Below are positions 8,518-16,325 of a DNA stretch of 32,262 bases, piece after piece. The first letter of the stretch is position 1, and each line of letters opens with the position of its first letter. The stretch lies in assembly GCA_013287025.1 (NCBI GenBank), contig JABDEN010000013.1:1805-34066 (forward strand), in the 5' to 3' direction. The notes below the pieces were generated by a model. The model had not been told where the DNA came from. It was given only the letters and a program-made list of their open reading frames with translations, and ran no database searches. The stretch comes from Gammaproteobacteria bacterium. Lineage in GTDB: Bacteria; Pseudomonadota; Gammaproteobacteria; DSM-16500. The translations under genes and the position numbers were made by a program.

Positions 8518-9155
8518 AAAATACCTTTATTCACTATGATGCCTTAAAAGAAGCGAAGCTTCAGACGACGCCGTTTCCCTATTGCGTGATTCCGAATTTT
8601 ATTCGGCCGGAATTTGTGGAAACGTTAACCGAACATTTTCCAAAAATTTCGCATGGCGGCAGCATTCCTGCAAGTTCAGTTGAGCGACATGCAACATTCC
8701 GTCCTTTTATCGAAGAATTAGAGGGTACGATTTTAAAAAACGTCATCGCTGAAAAATTTTCATTAGATTTAACGAATAAACCCACCATGTTAACGTTGCG
8801 CGGCATGACACGCGAACGCGATGGCGTTATTCATACGGATAGTAAAAGTAAATTAATTACCTTACTTCTCTACATGAACCCGACTTGGGAATCTGACGGC
8901 GGCAAATTGCGACTATTAAAAAACGCGCATTCGCTCGATGATTATGTCGAAGAAATTTCGCCATTGGCTGGCAGTTGTGTGATTTTTCAAGTGACGCGTA
9001 ATGGCTGGCACGGACATCATCCTTATGTTGGCAAACGTTTGTCTTTGCAGCTGAATTATTTGGCGAGTGATGCGGCGCTTCATAAACATTTCAATCATCA
9101 TCGTTTTACTGCGTGGTTAAAACGTATTTTTAAGCGCAATCAAGAGACTTATTAA
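8514..9155 (+). CDS. 2-oxoglutarate/Fe(II)-dependent oxygenase
   Basis: The 213-residue protein has the jelly-roll oxygenase signature: iron ligands His107-x-Asp109 in GVIHTDSKSK, the strand LITLLLYMNP, GGKLRLL, then GSCVIFQ and the distal His (His166 or His168 in GWHGHHP), followed by Arg175 in KRLSLQLNY as the 2-oxoglutarate carboxylate anchor. This matches the prolyl-4-hydroxylase-like 2OG-Fe(II)_Oxy_3 group. A basic C-terminal tail (WLKRIFKRN) may touch the membrane surface. The gene starts in the waaF stop (ATGA overlap) and ends two bases before waaC, so it is made together with both heptosyltransferases. A hydroxylation in LPS core assembly is the natural inference, but the substrate is unknown. 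It is not the LpxO-type lipid A hydroxylase by sequence. Confidence 0.85.
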   Translation: MKNTFIHYDALKEAKLQTTPFPYCVIPNFIRPEFVETLTEHFPKISHGGSIPASSVERHATFRPFIEELEGTILKNVIAEKFSLDLTNKPTMLTLRGMTRERDGVIHTDSKSKLITLLLYMNPTWESDGGKLRLLKNAHSLDDYVEEISPLAGSCVIFQVTRNGWHGHHPYVGKRLSLQLNYLASDAALHKHFNHHRFTAWLKRIFKRNQETY

Positions 9156-9157
9156 TC

Positions 9158-10180
9158 ATGCGTGTTTTATTCGTAAAATTAACTTCCATGGGCGATCTTA
9201 TTCATGCATTGCCTGCGTTATCTGATGCTAAACGTTTTGATCCGGCTATTACTTTTGATTGGGTGATCGAAAAAAATTTTTCGGAAGTCGCAAGCTGGCA
9301 TCCTGCTGTTAAAAATATTATTCGAACCTCACATCGCAAATGGCGTTCGAATGTAATCGAGTATTGGAAAAATGGTGAAATTAAAAATTTTCTGCATTCA
9401 CTTCGCGAAAATTCATATGATCTTGTGATTGATGGTCAAAACTCTTTGAAAAGTGCCATCACGAGTTTACTGTCAAAAGGTGTGCGTGTTGGTCTCGATA
9501 AAAATTCTGCGAGGGAAAAGTTCGCGAGTTATTTTTATCAAAAGAAAGTTTTTGTCGATAAGGATTTGCATGCAGTCAAACGTCTACGTTTGTTATTTGC
9601 TGATGCATTGGGATATTCGTATATTGATGATCAGCCGGATTATGGCATTTTGAATTATGCATTTCCGGAAATTACGTTGGATTTGCCAAAACCTTATTTA
9701 GTTTTCGTGCATAATGCAAGTTGGCAATCAAAAATGTGGCCAGAAAATTATTGGCGTCAATTAATCTTTTTAGCCGGTAAAGTTGGTTTGCATGTGTTAT
9801 TACCTTGGGGAAATGAAGCAGAGAAAATTCGTGCGATGCGAATTGCCGCGAATCAAAACAACGCAACTGTTTTACCTTTCCTAACCTTGTCACAACATGC
9901 GGCGATTTTAAAAAATTCGAAAGGTGCCATTTGTAGCGACACAGGTTTAGCACATTTAGCCGCTGCATTAAATGTTCCTTCTGTCACCGTTTATGGATCG
10001 ACGAGTGTGAAATTAATTGGTACGAAAGGTCTTCATCAAAAGCATCAGTTATCTACTTTTAATTGCACCGAATGTTATAAATATCAGTGCGATTATAATA
10101 ATCAAAAAAATGCTGATGCAATGTGCATGCTTGCGATCAAGCCTGACATGGTGTGGGAACGGTTTAATTTGTCATCCTGA
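9158..10180 (+). CDS. waaC: ADP-heptose:LPS heptosyltransferase I
   Basis: WaaC adds the first heptose to Kdo2-lipid A. The N-terminal VKLTSMGDLIHALPAL carries the catalytic Asp13, and the C-terminal CSDTGLAHLAAALNVP and VYGSTS form the ADP-heptose site. The 340 residues compare with 319 in E. coli, the extra length lying near the cysteine-bearing C-terminal segment (CTECYKYQC). It starts two bases after the oxygenase stop. The last codons, TCA TCC TGA, are made by the left arm of the family C palindrome at 10169, so the native C terminus was probably altered when the repeat arrived. This is the last gene of the operon, and the palindrome likely ends the transcript. Confidence 0.95.
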   Translation: MRVLFVKLTSMGDLIHALPALSDAKRFDPAITFDWVIEKNFSEVASWHPAVKNIIRTSHRKWRSNVIEYWKNGEIKNFLHSLRENSYDLVIDGQNSLKSAITSLLSKGVRVGLDKNSAREKFASYFYQKKVFVDKDLHAVKRLRLLFADALGYSYIDDQPDYGILNYAFPEITLDLPKPYLVFVHNASWQSKMWPENYWRQLIFLAGKVGLHVLLPWGNEAEKIRAMRIAANQNNATVLPFLTLSQHAAILKNSKGAICSDTGLAHLAAALNVPSVTVYGSTSVKLIGTKGLHQKHQLSTFNCTECYKYQCDYNNQKNADAMCMLAIKPDMVWERFNLSS

Positions 10181-10279
10181 GCGTAGCGAAGGATCATTGT
10201 CCAATGCAAAGAATAATGATGAATAAATTTGACGGCAAAGAGAATAGAGGCTGATCCTTCGCTACGCTCAGGATGACAA
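10169..10279. repeat. Family C inverted repeat, copy 1
   Basis: Perfect 28-base arms (10169-10196 and 10252-10279) contain CTGAGCGTAGCGAAGGATC and its complement, with a 55-base centre. The left arm reads through the end of waaC and provides its TGA stop. It sits between the convergent waaC and the OmpA-like lipoprotein gene. A second copy is at 26870-26942. Confidence 0.95.
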
Positions 10280-10291
10280 TGATCCTCTACT

Positions 10292-11008
10292 CTAACCCCC
10301 CATATTATTAAACGCCATAGCTCTTTCAGTAATCATTAACTGATCTTTGGTGGGATAGGATGTAATTTGAATGCGGCTGTTTGACCGTATGCCTTTGTTA
10401 TAAAGATCACTTGAAATAGGGAAAAAATTGCCATTCCCTACATAGGTTAATTTTCGAAGATTGATACTTCGATCTTGGAAATTGTTAATGCCTTCTGACC
10501 AAAGATAGGCTGCCACTTCTTTCGCGCGCCCTTCCGAAATTCTTCTTTCAAATTTTGTCATGCCAAAACCACTCGTATTGCCAGACACTAAAATATTTTG
10601 GCAACCAAATCGTTTTAATACGTTCGATGCGCTTTTTAAAACAGGTTCCGCTTCAGGCAATAATTCTGTGGTATTCACTTCAAAAATTTTATCCGTCGGG
10701 ATTTCAATCGTGACATAATCGCCTAATGTGAAAACTTCGCCGCCGTTTTGATAAATCCCCGCTGAAGCGAATCGTAATGTTGAAACATAATAACCAATAC
10801 TTCCGCCAGCAATCGCGGCTGCTGCGAGTGGAATGGGTTTGGTTGCGCCCAATGCGGCGACAGCACCTGCACCTACGCCTGCACCAATGACAGTCGCTCC
10901 TGCGTTACCCGTTAAATGATTATTTTCACTGAGTGGATTGTAGGTACAGGCAGAAAGCGTGAGTAGTATGAGGATAAAAATATTTTTATATGGCAATTTT
11001 AGAAACAT
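10292..11008 (-). CDS. OmpA-family lipoprotein
   Basis: The 238-residue protein begins with a lipoprotein signal: basic start, hydrophobic core, and LSAC with Cys21 as the acylation site. A glycine/alanine-rich hydrophobic stretch follows (about residues 34-76, TGNAGATVIGAG and IAGGSIGYYVS), of the glycine-zipper kind. The C-terminal part (about 110-225) is OmpA-like, with strands around VLKSASNVLKRF, ISEGRAKEVAAYLW and SNSRIQI, though the usual NxxLSxxRA peptidoglycan motif is degenerate (ERRISEGRAKEV). It probably sits in the outer membrane facing the periplasm. A comparable layout occurs in IcmN/DotK of type IVB secretion systems, but no icm/dot genes are near, so I do not assign that name. 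The start has AGGA 7 bases upstream, and a TATAAT at 11047-11042 is a possible -10. Confidence 0.8.
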   Translation of the reverse strand: MFLKLPYKNIFILILLTLSACTYNPLSENNHLTGNAGATVIGAGVGAGAVAALGATKPIPLAAAAIAGGSIGYYVSTLRFASAGIYQNGGEVFTLGDYVTIEIPTDKIFEVNTTELLPEAEPVLKSASNVLKRFGCQNILVSGNTSGFGMTKFERRISEGRAKEVAAYLWSEGINNFQDRSINLRKLTYVGNGNFFPISSDLYNKGIRSNSRIQITSYPTKDQLMITERAMAFNNMGG

Positions 11009-11095
11009 GCGTGTCCTAAATAAAGCGAATGATTTAATTGAATTATAACGCGAAATCTATAAAGAAGTCTTAAATTTTTGTTATGATAGAGGCGG

Positions 11096-11254
11096 TGTCA
11101 GAAATGTCATACCCGCCCCCTCACCCGCCACGCTGCGCGTGTCGACCTCTCCCACAAGGGGAGAGGTAATATGATTAACCTCTCCCCTTGTGGGAGAGGT
11201 CGGCGCGCTCTTTGCGACGGGTGAGGGGGGCGAAAAACATGTTGGCATGACACG
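11096..11254. repeat. Family E palindrome inside a family D remnant
   Basis: The core 11114-11232 has outer arms CGCCCCCTCACCC and GGGTGAGGGGGGCG. Inside are perfect 24-base inner arms at 11144-11167 and 11178-11201, containing CCTCTCCCACAAGGGGAGAG. Directly to the right, AAAAACATGTTGGCATGACACG (from 11233) is nearly identical to family D at 582-602, and GTGTCA/TGTCAT pieces lie to the left. One element therefore seems to have landed in another. Confidence 0.85.
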
Positions 11255-11279
11255 CTAGAATTTTTAAGGAAAGCTTTGC

Positions 11280-12989
11280 ATGGATCAGCACTTAGAACCT
11301 AAACGTTACACCGCCTGGCAGCTTATCCGCATGTTTTGGCAATCGGAGGAGCGTTACTTTGCTTATTCCATGTTATTCCTCGTTATTTTTTTTACGATTG
11401 TTTTAGTCGGTTTTGATGTGGCATTTACGACTTGGTATAACTATTTTTATGATGCGTTGCAAGATTATGACGCACGAGGAACGATCGATTTATTAGCTAT
11501 TTTTTGTTTTATGGCTGCGGTTTACATCGTGCTATTTGTATATCGATATTATATGCAAGCCTTTCTTGCACTACGGTGGCGACAGTGGTTAACCAAAGAG
11601 TTTATTAATCGTTGGTTAAAAAAACGAAGTTATTATTACTTAGAAACTTTTGATAAACAAACCGATAATCCTGATCAGCGTATTCAAGAAGACATTCAAA
11701 GTTTAGTCATCAATTCACTCATTTTAACTGTCGGTCTCATTAATTCCATTGTGACTATTTTTGCATTTATTTATGTGCTGTGGCGGTTGTCAGGCGTCAT
11801 TAATTTATCACTGGGAAGTTTCGGAACGTGGCATATCCCAGGTTATCTCGTTTGGGTAGGTATTGTTTATGCTGCATTTGGTACGTGGATTGCTTTTAAA
11901 GTAGGTCGTCCTTTAATTATGTTGAACTTTGAACAACAACGACGTGAGGCGAATTTTCGTTTCGCGGCCATTGATGTGCGAGCGCATTCAGAACAAGTAG
12001 CGCTCTATCGTGGAGAAGAAAATCAAAAGGGAATCATGGGTAAAATTTTCCAAGGTGTTTTGGATAACTGGTACGCCATTATTTTGCGACAAAAAATATT
12101 GTTTTGGTTTACTTCCGGGTACAATCAAATTGCAGTACTGCTTCCTTTGTTAGTCGCTTTACCCAATTACTTCAATAAAATTTTTAGATTGGGCGATTTA
12201 ATGCAAGCGATTCGCGCTTTTGGACAAATTCAAGATGCGATGTCATTTTTAATCAATTCATACCCGCAGATTGCCGAATGGCGAGCGGTGATTCGCCGGT
12301 TACTTACTTTTTTGAATCATATGTATGAGCTAGATGCTTTAGCAAAACATCGAAATAAATTTACGATAAGCTATGGGCCCGAAAATATTATTTCTACGAA
12401 AGACGTGACGATCGTCACGCCGAAGGGCAAAACATTATTACAAAATATTGATCAAACCTTTAATGCAGGACAGCATTATGTGATCAAAGGTCCTTCAGGT
12501 ATCGGAAAAAGTACTTTTGTTCGCACGCTTGCGGGAATTTGGCCTTTTGGTCAAGGAAATATTTCTCTACCTGATAACAAAAATGTTATTTTTTTACCGC
12601 AAAATTCTTACATGCCCTTAGGAACATTGAAAGAGGCCTTATTATTTCCAGATAAAATTGCAAATGTTTCTGATGAAGAATTATTGGGCTTGCTCGATGA
12701 TTGTGATTTGGGACATTTAAAACCGCAATTAAATCAAGTCGAGCGTTGGCCTGAAATTTTATCAGGAGGAGAATTGCAACGCGTCGCTTTTGCAAGGTTA
12801 TTAGTGCAAAAACCGGATTGGGTTTTTATGGATGAAAGCACGTCATCGCTTGATTTGGCACACGAAAAAGAAGTTTATCGATTATTAAAAGACAAATTAC
12901 CGCACTGCACGGTCGTCAGCGTCGGCCATCGACCGAGTTTAGACGATTATCATGATGTTGAGATTGATTTGGCGCAGTATGCGGTTTGA
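11280..12989 (+). CDS. SbmA/BacA/YddA-type ABC transporter, fused permease-ATPase
   Basis: This 569-residue half-transporter has an N-terminal membrane domain with about six helices (first near residues 29-50, then 68-90, 143-170, 188-207, 275-295) and a C-terminal ATPase. Walker A is GPSGIGKST (404-412), the signature LSGGELQR is at 494-501, and Walker B with catalytic Glu is WVFMDE (514-519), followed by STSSLD and the H-loop GHRPS. The FEQQRREANFRFAA and RAHSEQVALYRGEE stretches are typical of the ABCD/SbmA_BacA family, like E. coli YddA (561). It probably sits in the inner membrane; relatives move peptides or cobalamin, and in rhizobia BacA is needed inside hosts. Substrate is unknown here. 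AAGGAAA lies about 9 bases before the ATG. It is flanked by palindromes on both sides and so stands alone. Confidence 0.92.
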   Translation: MDQHLEPKRYTAWQLIRMFWQSEERYFAYSMLFLVIFFTIVLVGFDVAFTTWYNYFYDALQDYDARGTIDLLAIFCFMAAVYIVLFVYRYYMQAFLALRWRQWLTKEFINRWLKKRSYYYLETFDKQTDNPDQRIQEDIQSLVINSLILTVGLINSIVTIFAFIYVLWRLSGVINLSLGSFGTWHIPGYLVWVGIVYAAFGTWIAFKVGRPLIMLNFEQQRREANFRFAAIDVRAHSEQVALYRGEENQKGIMGKIFQGVLDNWYAIILRQKILFWFTSGYNQIAVLLPLLVALPNYFNKIFRLGDLMQAIRAFGQIQDAMSFLINSYPQIAEWRAVIRRLLTFLNHMYELDALAKHRNKFTISYGPENIISTKDVTIVTPKGKTLLQNIDQTFNAGQHYVIKGPSGIGKSTFVRTLAGIWPFGQGNISLPDNKNVIFLPQNSYMPLGTLKEALLFPDKIANVSDEELLGLLDDCDLGHLKPQLNQVERWPEILSGGELQRVAFARLLVQKPDWVFMDESTSSLDLAHEKEVYRLLKDKLPHCTVVSVGHRPSLDDYHDVEIDLAQYAV

Positions 12990-13015
12990 ATGGCTCTTAT
13001 TCAAGTCAAAGAACT

Positions 13016-13095
13016 CGTCGTCCCGCGACTTGTTCGCGGGATCCAGAAAGCCTGCAATGCCGCTCTGGATCCCGCGAACAAGTCGCGGGACGACG
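13016..13095. repeat. Family A nested palindrome, copy 2
   Basis: Perfect 31-base arms lie at 13016-13046 and 13065-13095, each arm again a hairpin, CCCGCGA-CTTGT-TCGCGGG. Compared with copy 1, the G-C pair next to the small loop has become A-T on both sides. It separates the convergent transporter and the cysteine-rich protein gene. Confidence 0.93.
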
Positions 13096-13132
13096 GTTGT
13101 GTGGAGACCAAGCATTTTGATATTATAAAATT

Positions 13133-13393
13133 CTAGCAATCTGCTGGGATAATCTGGGTTAAATTTGAAGGCCCTGTAGGTGCGGGAACAGAACAAGAGC
13201 AGTCATATTTATAAACGACACTAGGCTCTTGGTATCGAGTCGGATTTTTAGTGGAAACTGTGCCTCCTACTTTAACGCATGCATCGTTGAATGGTTTACA
13301 ATAAGTACAGTTATTTCCATTTATATTGCTCATTGCATTACTCATCCCTACTATGCTGGAAATAAATAACAAGCTCAATATTATTGCTCTCAT
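13133..13393 (-). CDS. Small secreted six-cysteine protein
   Basis: The 86-residue protein has a clear signal peptide (MRAIILSLLFISSIVGMSNA, probable cleavage after Ala20). The mature part of about 66 residues holds six cysteines at 29, 32, 39, 65, 67 and the very last residue, 86. The even number, and a CxxC next to a CxC, suggest three disulfides in the periplasm or outside. There is no family I recognise. A strong AAGGAG lies 7 bases before the ATG. TGG-TAAAAT (minus strand, TAAAAT at 13429-13424) is a plausible extended -10. It is divergent from the outer-membrane barrel at 13555 and shares with it a 162-base control region with two inverted repeats. Confidence 0.75.
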   Translation of the reverse strand: MRAIILSLLFISSIVGMSNAMSNINGNNCTYCKPFNDACVKVGGTVSTKNPTRYQEPSVVYKYDCSCSVPAPTGPSNLTQIIPADC

Positions 13394-13453
13394 ATTTCTT
13401 CTCCTTAAACATGATATACCTATATTTTACCATATCGCGCTTTTTCTTATTTT

Positions 13454-13483
13454 ATTGATAAATATAGACTTAGTTTTATCAAT
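13454..13483. promoter_or_regulatory. Operator-like inverted repeat in divergent region
   Basis: ATTGATAAA (13454-13462) and TTTATCAAT (13475-13483) form a perfect 9-base inverted repeat with a 12-base centre. It lies between the divergent secreted-protein and barrel genes, upstream of both predicted promoters. The spacing fits a dimeric regulator site. No regulator gene is adjacent. Confidence 0.45.
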
Positions 13484-13495
13484 TATTTAACAATG

Positions 13496-13549
13496 TTTAC
13501 ATGGTGTATATTTTTTGTTATGTTACCCCTATAAAAAAACGAGGGGTAA
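13496..13549 (+). promoter_or_regulatory. Barrel-gene promoter and hairpin covering its ribosome site
   Basis: TTTACA (13496-13501), a 17-base spacer and TATGTT (13519-13524) form a fair promoter. TTACCCCT (13523-13530) pairs perfectly with AGGGGTAA (13542-13549) over an 11-base loop, hiding the GAGGGG ribosome site (13541-13546). If transcription starts near 13531, the left half of the hairpin would not be in the RNA, so the two readings compete; an upstream start is needed for an RNA switch. Confidence 0.4.
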
Positions 13550-13554
13550 ATACC

Positions 13555-14076
13555 GTGTTAAAAAAATTGATTATCGGTCTAGTCACCGCCATTTCCATAT
13601 TTCCTTGTTTTGCCGGTAATTTTTATTTTGGCCCCGGGATTTCTTTGCAAGATACCTATGCTGAAGATTCAAGTTACCGCGGGGTGAATCCAAAGTTTTC
13701 TTTTGGGTTTGGTCAGCACTTTCGCGAATTTTGGTATGTCGGTACCGAAGCGAATGCTTCTTTCGGCACAGTGACGCTACAAACCGACGGGCCCAATAAT
13801 CTTAAAACATCGAATACGCTAGGTTTAAGCGTTTTACCTGGTATTCAAGTGACACGTGATACGCTTGCTTTTACCCGCTTTGGTTTAGTCAATTCCTATT
13901 TTAACCAACCTGATAAACGAGAAATGGGCGGACAAATTGGCCTTGGCCTCGAAACACACCTCACGCCAAGTTGGGAAGTGCGTGGTGAATACACGTATTC
14001 CGAGTATTCCAACATGATTAATATCGGCAGTCCGAAAACGAGCGCGTTTACGTTTGGGTTTGTGCATAAGTTTTAA
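13555..14076 (+). CDS. Outer-membrane beta-barrel protein (porin-like)
   Basis: With a GTG start at 13555 the protein has 173 residues. The open frame runs back to 13501, but the GTG has GAGGGG 8 bases upstream and gives a proper signal peptide (MLKKLIIGLVTAISIFPCFA), so the longer form is unlikely. The mature part alternates aromatic and polar residues, as in amphipathic strands (NFYFGPGISL, KFSFGFGQHF, VRGEYTYSEY). It ends in AFTFGFVHKF, with a terminal Phe, the usual signal for the outer-membrane assembly machine. Size and pattern suit an eight-strand barrel of the OmpA/OmpW kind. No exact family is recognisable. The palindrome at 14096 follows its stop codon. Confidence 0.78.
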   Translation: MLKKLIIGLVTAISIFPCFAGNFYFGPGISLQDTYAEDSSYRGVNPKFSFGFGQHFREFWYVGTEANASFGTVTLQTDGPNNLKTSNTLGLSVLPGIQVTRDTLAFTRFGLVNSYFNQPDKREMGGQIGLGLETHLTPSWEVRGEYTYSEYSNMINIGSPKTSAFTFGFVHKF

Positions 14077-14095
14077 ATTGTGTCAGTTGTCAATC

Positions 14096-14207
14096 TGTCA
14101 TTCCCGCGAAGGCGGGAATCCATTAATAATTTTTCCGATAGATTGAGTAACTAGCCTCAGGTTCCGTATAATTTTATGAATGGATTCCCGCCTTCGCGGG
14201 AACGACA
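14096..14207. repeat. Family B inverted repeat, copy 1
   Basis: 29-base arms (14096-14124 and 14179-14207), differing at one position, contain TCATTCCCGCGAAGGCGGGA. Each arm can also fold on itself (TTCCCGC/GCGGGAA around GAAG). The 54-base centre is unrelated to the other copies. It lies between the convergent barrel and mutM genes. Confidence 0.93.
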
Positions 14208-14213
14208 TGAGGA

Positions 14214-15026
14214 TTATTTTTGACAGTGTTTACAAAAAACCGTACTCCTCCCCGTGATTCGTATCTCTTCCAACGGTTCAAAGCAACTCATACAAGGCAA
14301 ACCGCCCCGTCCGTACGCTTTGAGTTTTAATGTAAAATATCCCGGATTGCCGTCGCTATTCACAAAATCTTTGAGCGTAGTCCCACCAGCACGAATTGCA
14401 TTTTTTAAAACTTTTTTAATATGCAAGGTTAAACATTCACATTCTTTTTCCGTCAGGGTTTTTGCAATTCTTTTGGGATGAATTTTTGCGGCAAACAACG
14501 CCTCCGTCGCATAAATATTACCGACGCCCACGACGATTTCATGGTTCATGATGAAAGATTTGATCGGAACGTTTCGATGTCTCGAATGTTCCCATAAATA
14601 TTTTTTGGAAAATGCTTTGGTGAGGGGTTCGACCCCGAGCTTTTTAATGAGCGGATGATTCATATAATCGATAGAAAAAACACATGCCCCGAAACGTCTC
14701 GGATCATTGAATCGAAGGATCATCCCATTCTTAAAAACAATATCGATATGATCATGTTTTTTGAGAGGGGTATCTTTCGAGAGAATTTTTAAGTTGCCAG
14801 ACATGCCAAGATGTAGGATAAGGGTGCCATTTTTGGTGTGAAAAAGGAGATATTTGCCTCGTCTTTCGACCGCTTTTATCTCCATATTCTTCATGAATGC
14901 TGGAATTTCTTTCGAAATAGGCCAGCGTAATCGAGGGGCCCGAATAACGACATTTTTAACATATTGATTCAAAATATGTTTTTTTATGCCACGCGCAATC
15001 GTTTCAACTTCAGGTAATTCAGGCAT
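14214..15026 (-). CDS. mutM: Formamidopyrimidine-DNA glycosylase
   Basis: MutM (Fpg) removes 8-oxoguanine and other oxidised purines from DNA and cuts the strand. The 270 residues match the usual length. It has the N-terminal catalytic MPELPEVETIARG (Pro2 nucleophile, Glu3), Lys58 in RRGKYLL, the GVGNIYATEALF helix-two-turn-helix, and a C-terminal zinc finger with Cys245, Cys248, Cys265 and Cys268, including the DNA-contacting Arg260 in ITGRST. All active residues are present. The gene is alone on its strand, divergent from the desaturase; a weak GGA lies just before the ATG. The 3' end lies just outside the family B palindrome. Confidence 0.97.
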   Translation of the reverse strand: MPELPEVETIARGIKKHILNQYVKNVVIRAPRLRWPISKEIPAFMKNMEIKAVERRGKYLLFHTKNGTLILHLGMSGNLKILSKDTPLKKHDHIDIVFKNGMILRFNDPRRFGACVFSIDYMNHPLIKKLGVEPLTKAFSKKYLWEHSRHRNVPIKSFIMNHEIVVGVGNIYATEALFAAKIHPKRIAKTLTEKECECLTLHIKKVLKNAIRAGGTTLKDFVNSDGNPGYFTLKLKAYGRGGLPCMSCFEPLEEIRITGRSTVFCKHCQK

Positions 15027-15129
15027 ATGATTCCAGGCATATTTACAAAAAAAGGCTTTTAAATTATGGTATCATTCAGTTCTTCGATGGTTCGAAGGAT
15101 AACATAAATTTTAAAGGTGAAAACAGAAT

Positions 15130-16302
15130 ATGTATGGATTAGTACCGTTACCTTGGTGGGGCTACCTTCTGGTGATTTTGGTTTTAACCCAAATCACGAT
15201 TTTTAGCGTCACAATTTTTTTACATCGAAATCAAGCGCATCGCGCATTAGATTTACATCCAATCGCAAGCCATTTTTTCCGTTTTTGGTTATGGATGACG
15301 ACGGGTATGGTAACCAAAGAATGGACGGCCATTCACCGTAAACATCATGCAAGAGTAGAAACAGAAGATGATCCGCATAGTCCCCAAGTCAAAGGTATCT
15401 GGAAGGTGGTATTAGAAGGTACCGAACTTTACAGAAAAGAAAGCCGCAACAAAGATACCCTAGAGCGTTTCGGAGAAGGCACCCCGGACGATTGGATTGA
15501 GCGAAACATTTATACTAAGCATAGCGCAATGGGCATTACATTGATGTTAATCATTAATGTTTTACTGTTTGGCACGATGGGTTTGACGATTTGGGCTTTG
15601 CAGATGGCTTGGATTCCGTTTTGGGCCGCGGGCATTGTGAATGGTGTCGGGCATTTTGTTGGATACCGCAATTTTGAGTGCCAAGATGCCTCCCGCAATC
15701 TATTGCCAATCGGATTTTTTATTGGTGGCGAAGAGTTACATAACAACCATCACACTTATGGCACCTCCGCCAAATTTTCTGTGAAATGGTGGGAATTTGA
15801 TATTGGTTGGATGTTGATTCGCTTAATGCAAAGTGTCGGATTGGCTAAACCAAAACGTATTCCACCGAAACCAAAATTAATTCATGATAAAACATCCATT
15901 GATATTGATACATTAAAAGGTGTATTGACGCATCGTTTTGTCGTATTAGCGCGATATAGTGGAGATGTGATTTTACCGGTTTTCCGTGAAGAAAGTCGCC
16001 GCGCAAGCGAAGCAGGCAAATCGGTATTACGTCGTATTCGTAAGTTATTAGTGCGCGAGCAATCGTTGGTTGATTCTGAAAGCCAAGCACATTTAACAAA
16101 AACGTTAGAGCAATATCGTGCTTTACATGTTGTGTATCAATTTCGTTTGAAGTTACAAAACATTTGGGTAAAGAGCACAGCCAGCCAAGCAGAACTCGTC
16201 GAATCTTTGCAAGAATGGTGCCGTCAAGCAGAAGAGACAGGCATTAATGCACTGCGAGAATTCGTGAAGCATTTGAAAGGGTATGTGCCGCATAGGGTGT
16301 AG
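15130..16302 (+). CDS. Membrane fatty acid desaturase (delta-9 type)
   Basis: The 390-residue enzyme introduces a double bond into acyl chains. The three di-iron histidine boxes are HRNQAH (32-37), HRKHH (69-73) and HNNHH (204-208); the additional NGVGH (171-175) is also typical. Hydrophobic stretches at about 9-30, 44-62, 134-157 and 160-176 fit the family's membrane hairpins. The last 120 residues form a hydrophilic helical extension (about 270-390), common in proteobacterial desaturases of this size. No ferredoxin or reductase gene is nearby. AAGGTG is about 9 bases before the ATG, and TGG-TATCAT (about 15066-15074) is a possible extended -10. A desaturase may keep membranes fluid at low temperature or in a host. 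Confidence 0.93.
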   Translation: MYGLVPLPWWGYLLVILVLTQITIFSVTIFLHRNQAHRALDLHPIASHFFRFWLWMTTGMVTKEWTAIHRKHHARVETEDDPHSPQVKGIWKVVLEGTELYRKESRNKDTLERFGEGTPDDWIERNIYTKHSAMGITLMLIINVLLFGTMGLTIWALQMAWIPFWAAGIVNGVGHFVGYRNFECQDASRNLLPIGFFIGGEELHNNHHTYGTSAKFSVKWWEFDIGWMLIRLMQSVGLAKPKRIPPKPKLIHDKTSIDIDTLKGVLTHRFVVLARYSGDVILPVFREESRRASEAGKSVLRRIRKLLVREQSLVDSESQAHLTKTLEQYRALHVVYQFRLKLQNIWVKSTASQAELVESLQEWCRQAEETGINALREFVKHLKGYVPHRV

Positions 16303-16325
16303 GTTAACCCATTCGTAAAAAAACC

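Noticed and set aside
10292..11008. IcmN/DotK of a type IVB secretion system
   Set aside because: The lipoprotein plus OmpA-like layout is similar, but no other icm/dot gene is nearby and the motif match is not specific.
13501..13554. Longer N terminus for the outer-membrane barrel
   Set aside because: It would bury the signal peptide behind 18 residues; the GTG at 13555 has a good ribosome site and begins the signal peptide.
14624..14636. GGGGTTCGACCCC resembles a tRNA T-arm
   Set aside because: It lies inside the conserved mutM coding region (GVEPLT) and no acceptor, D or anticodon arms can be built around it.
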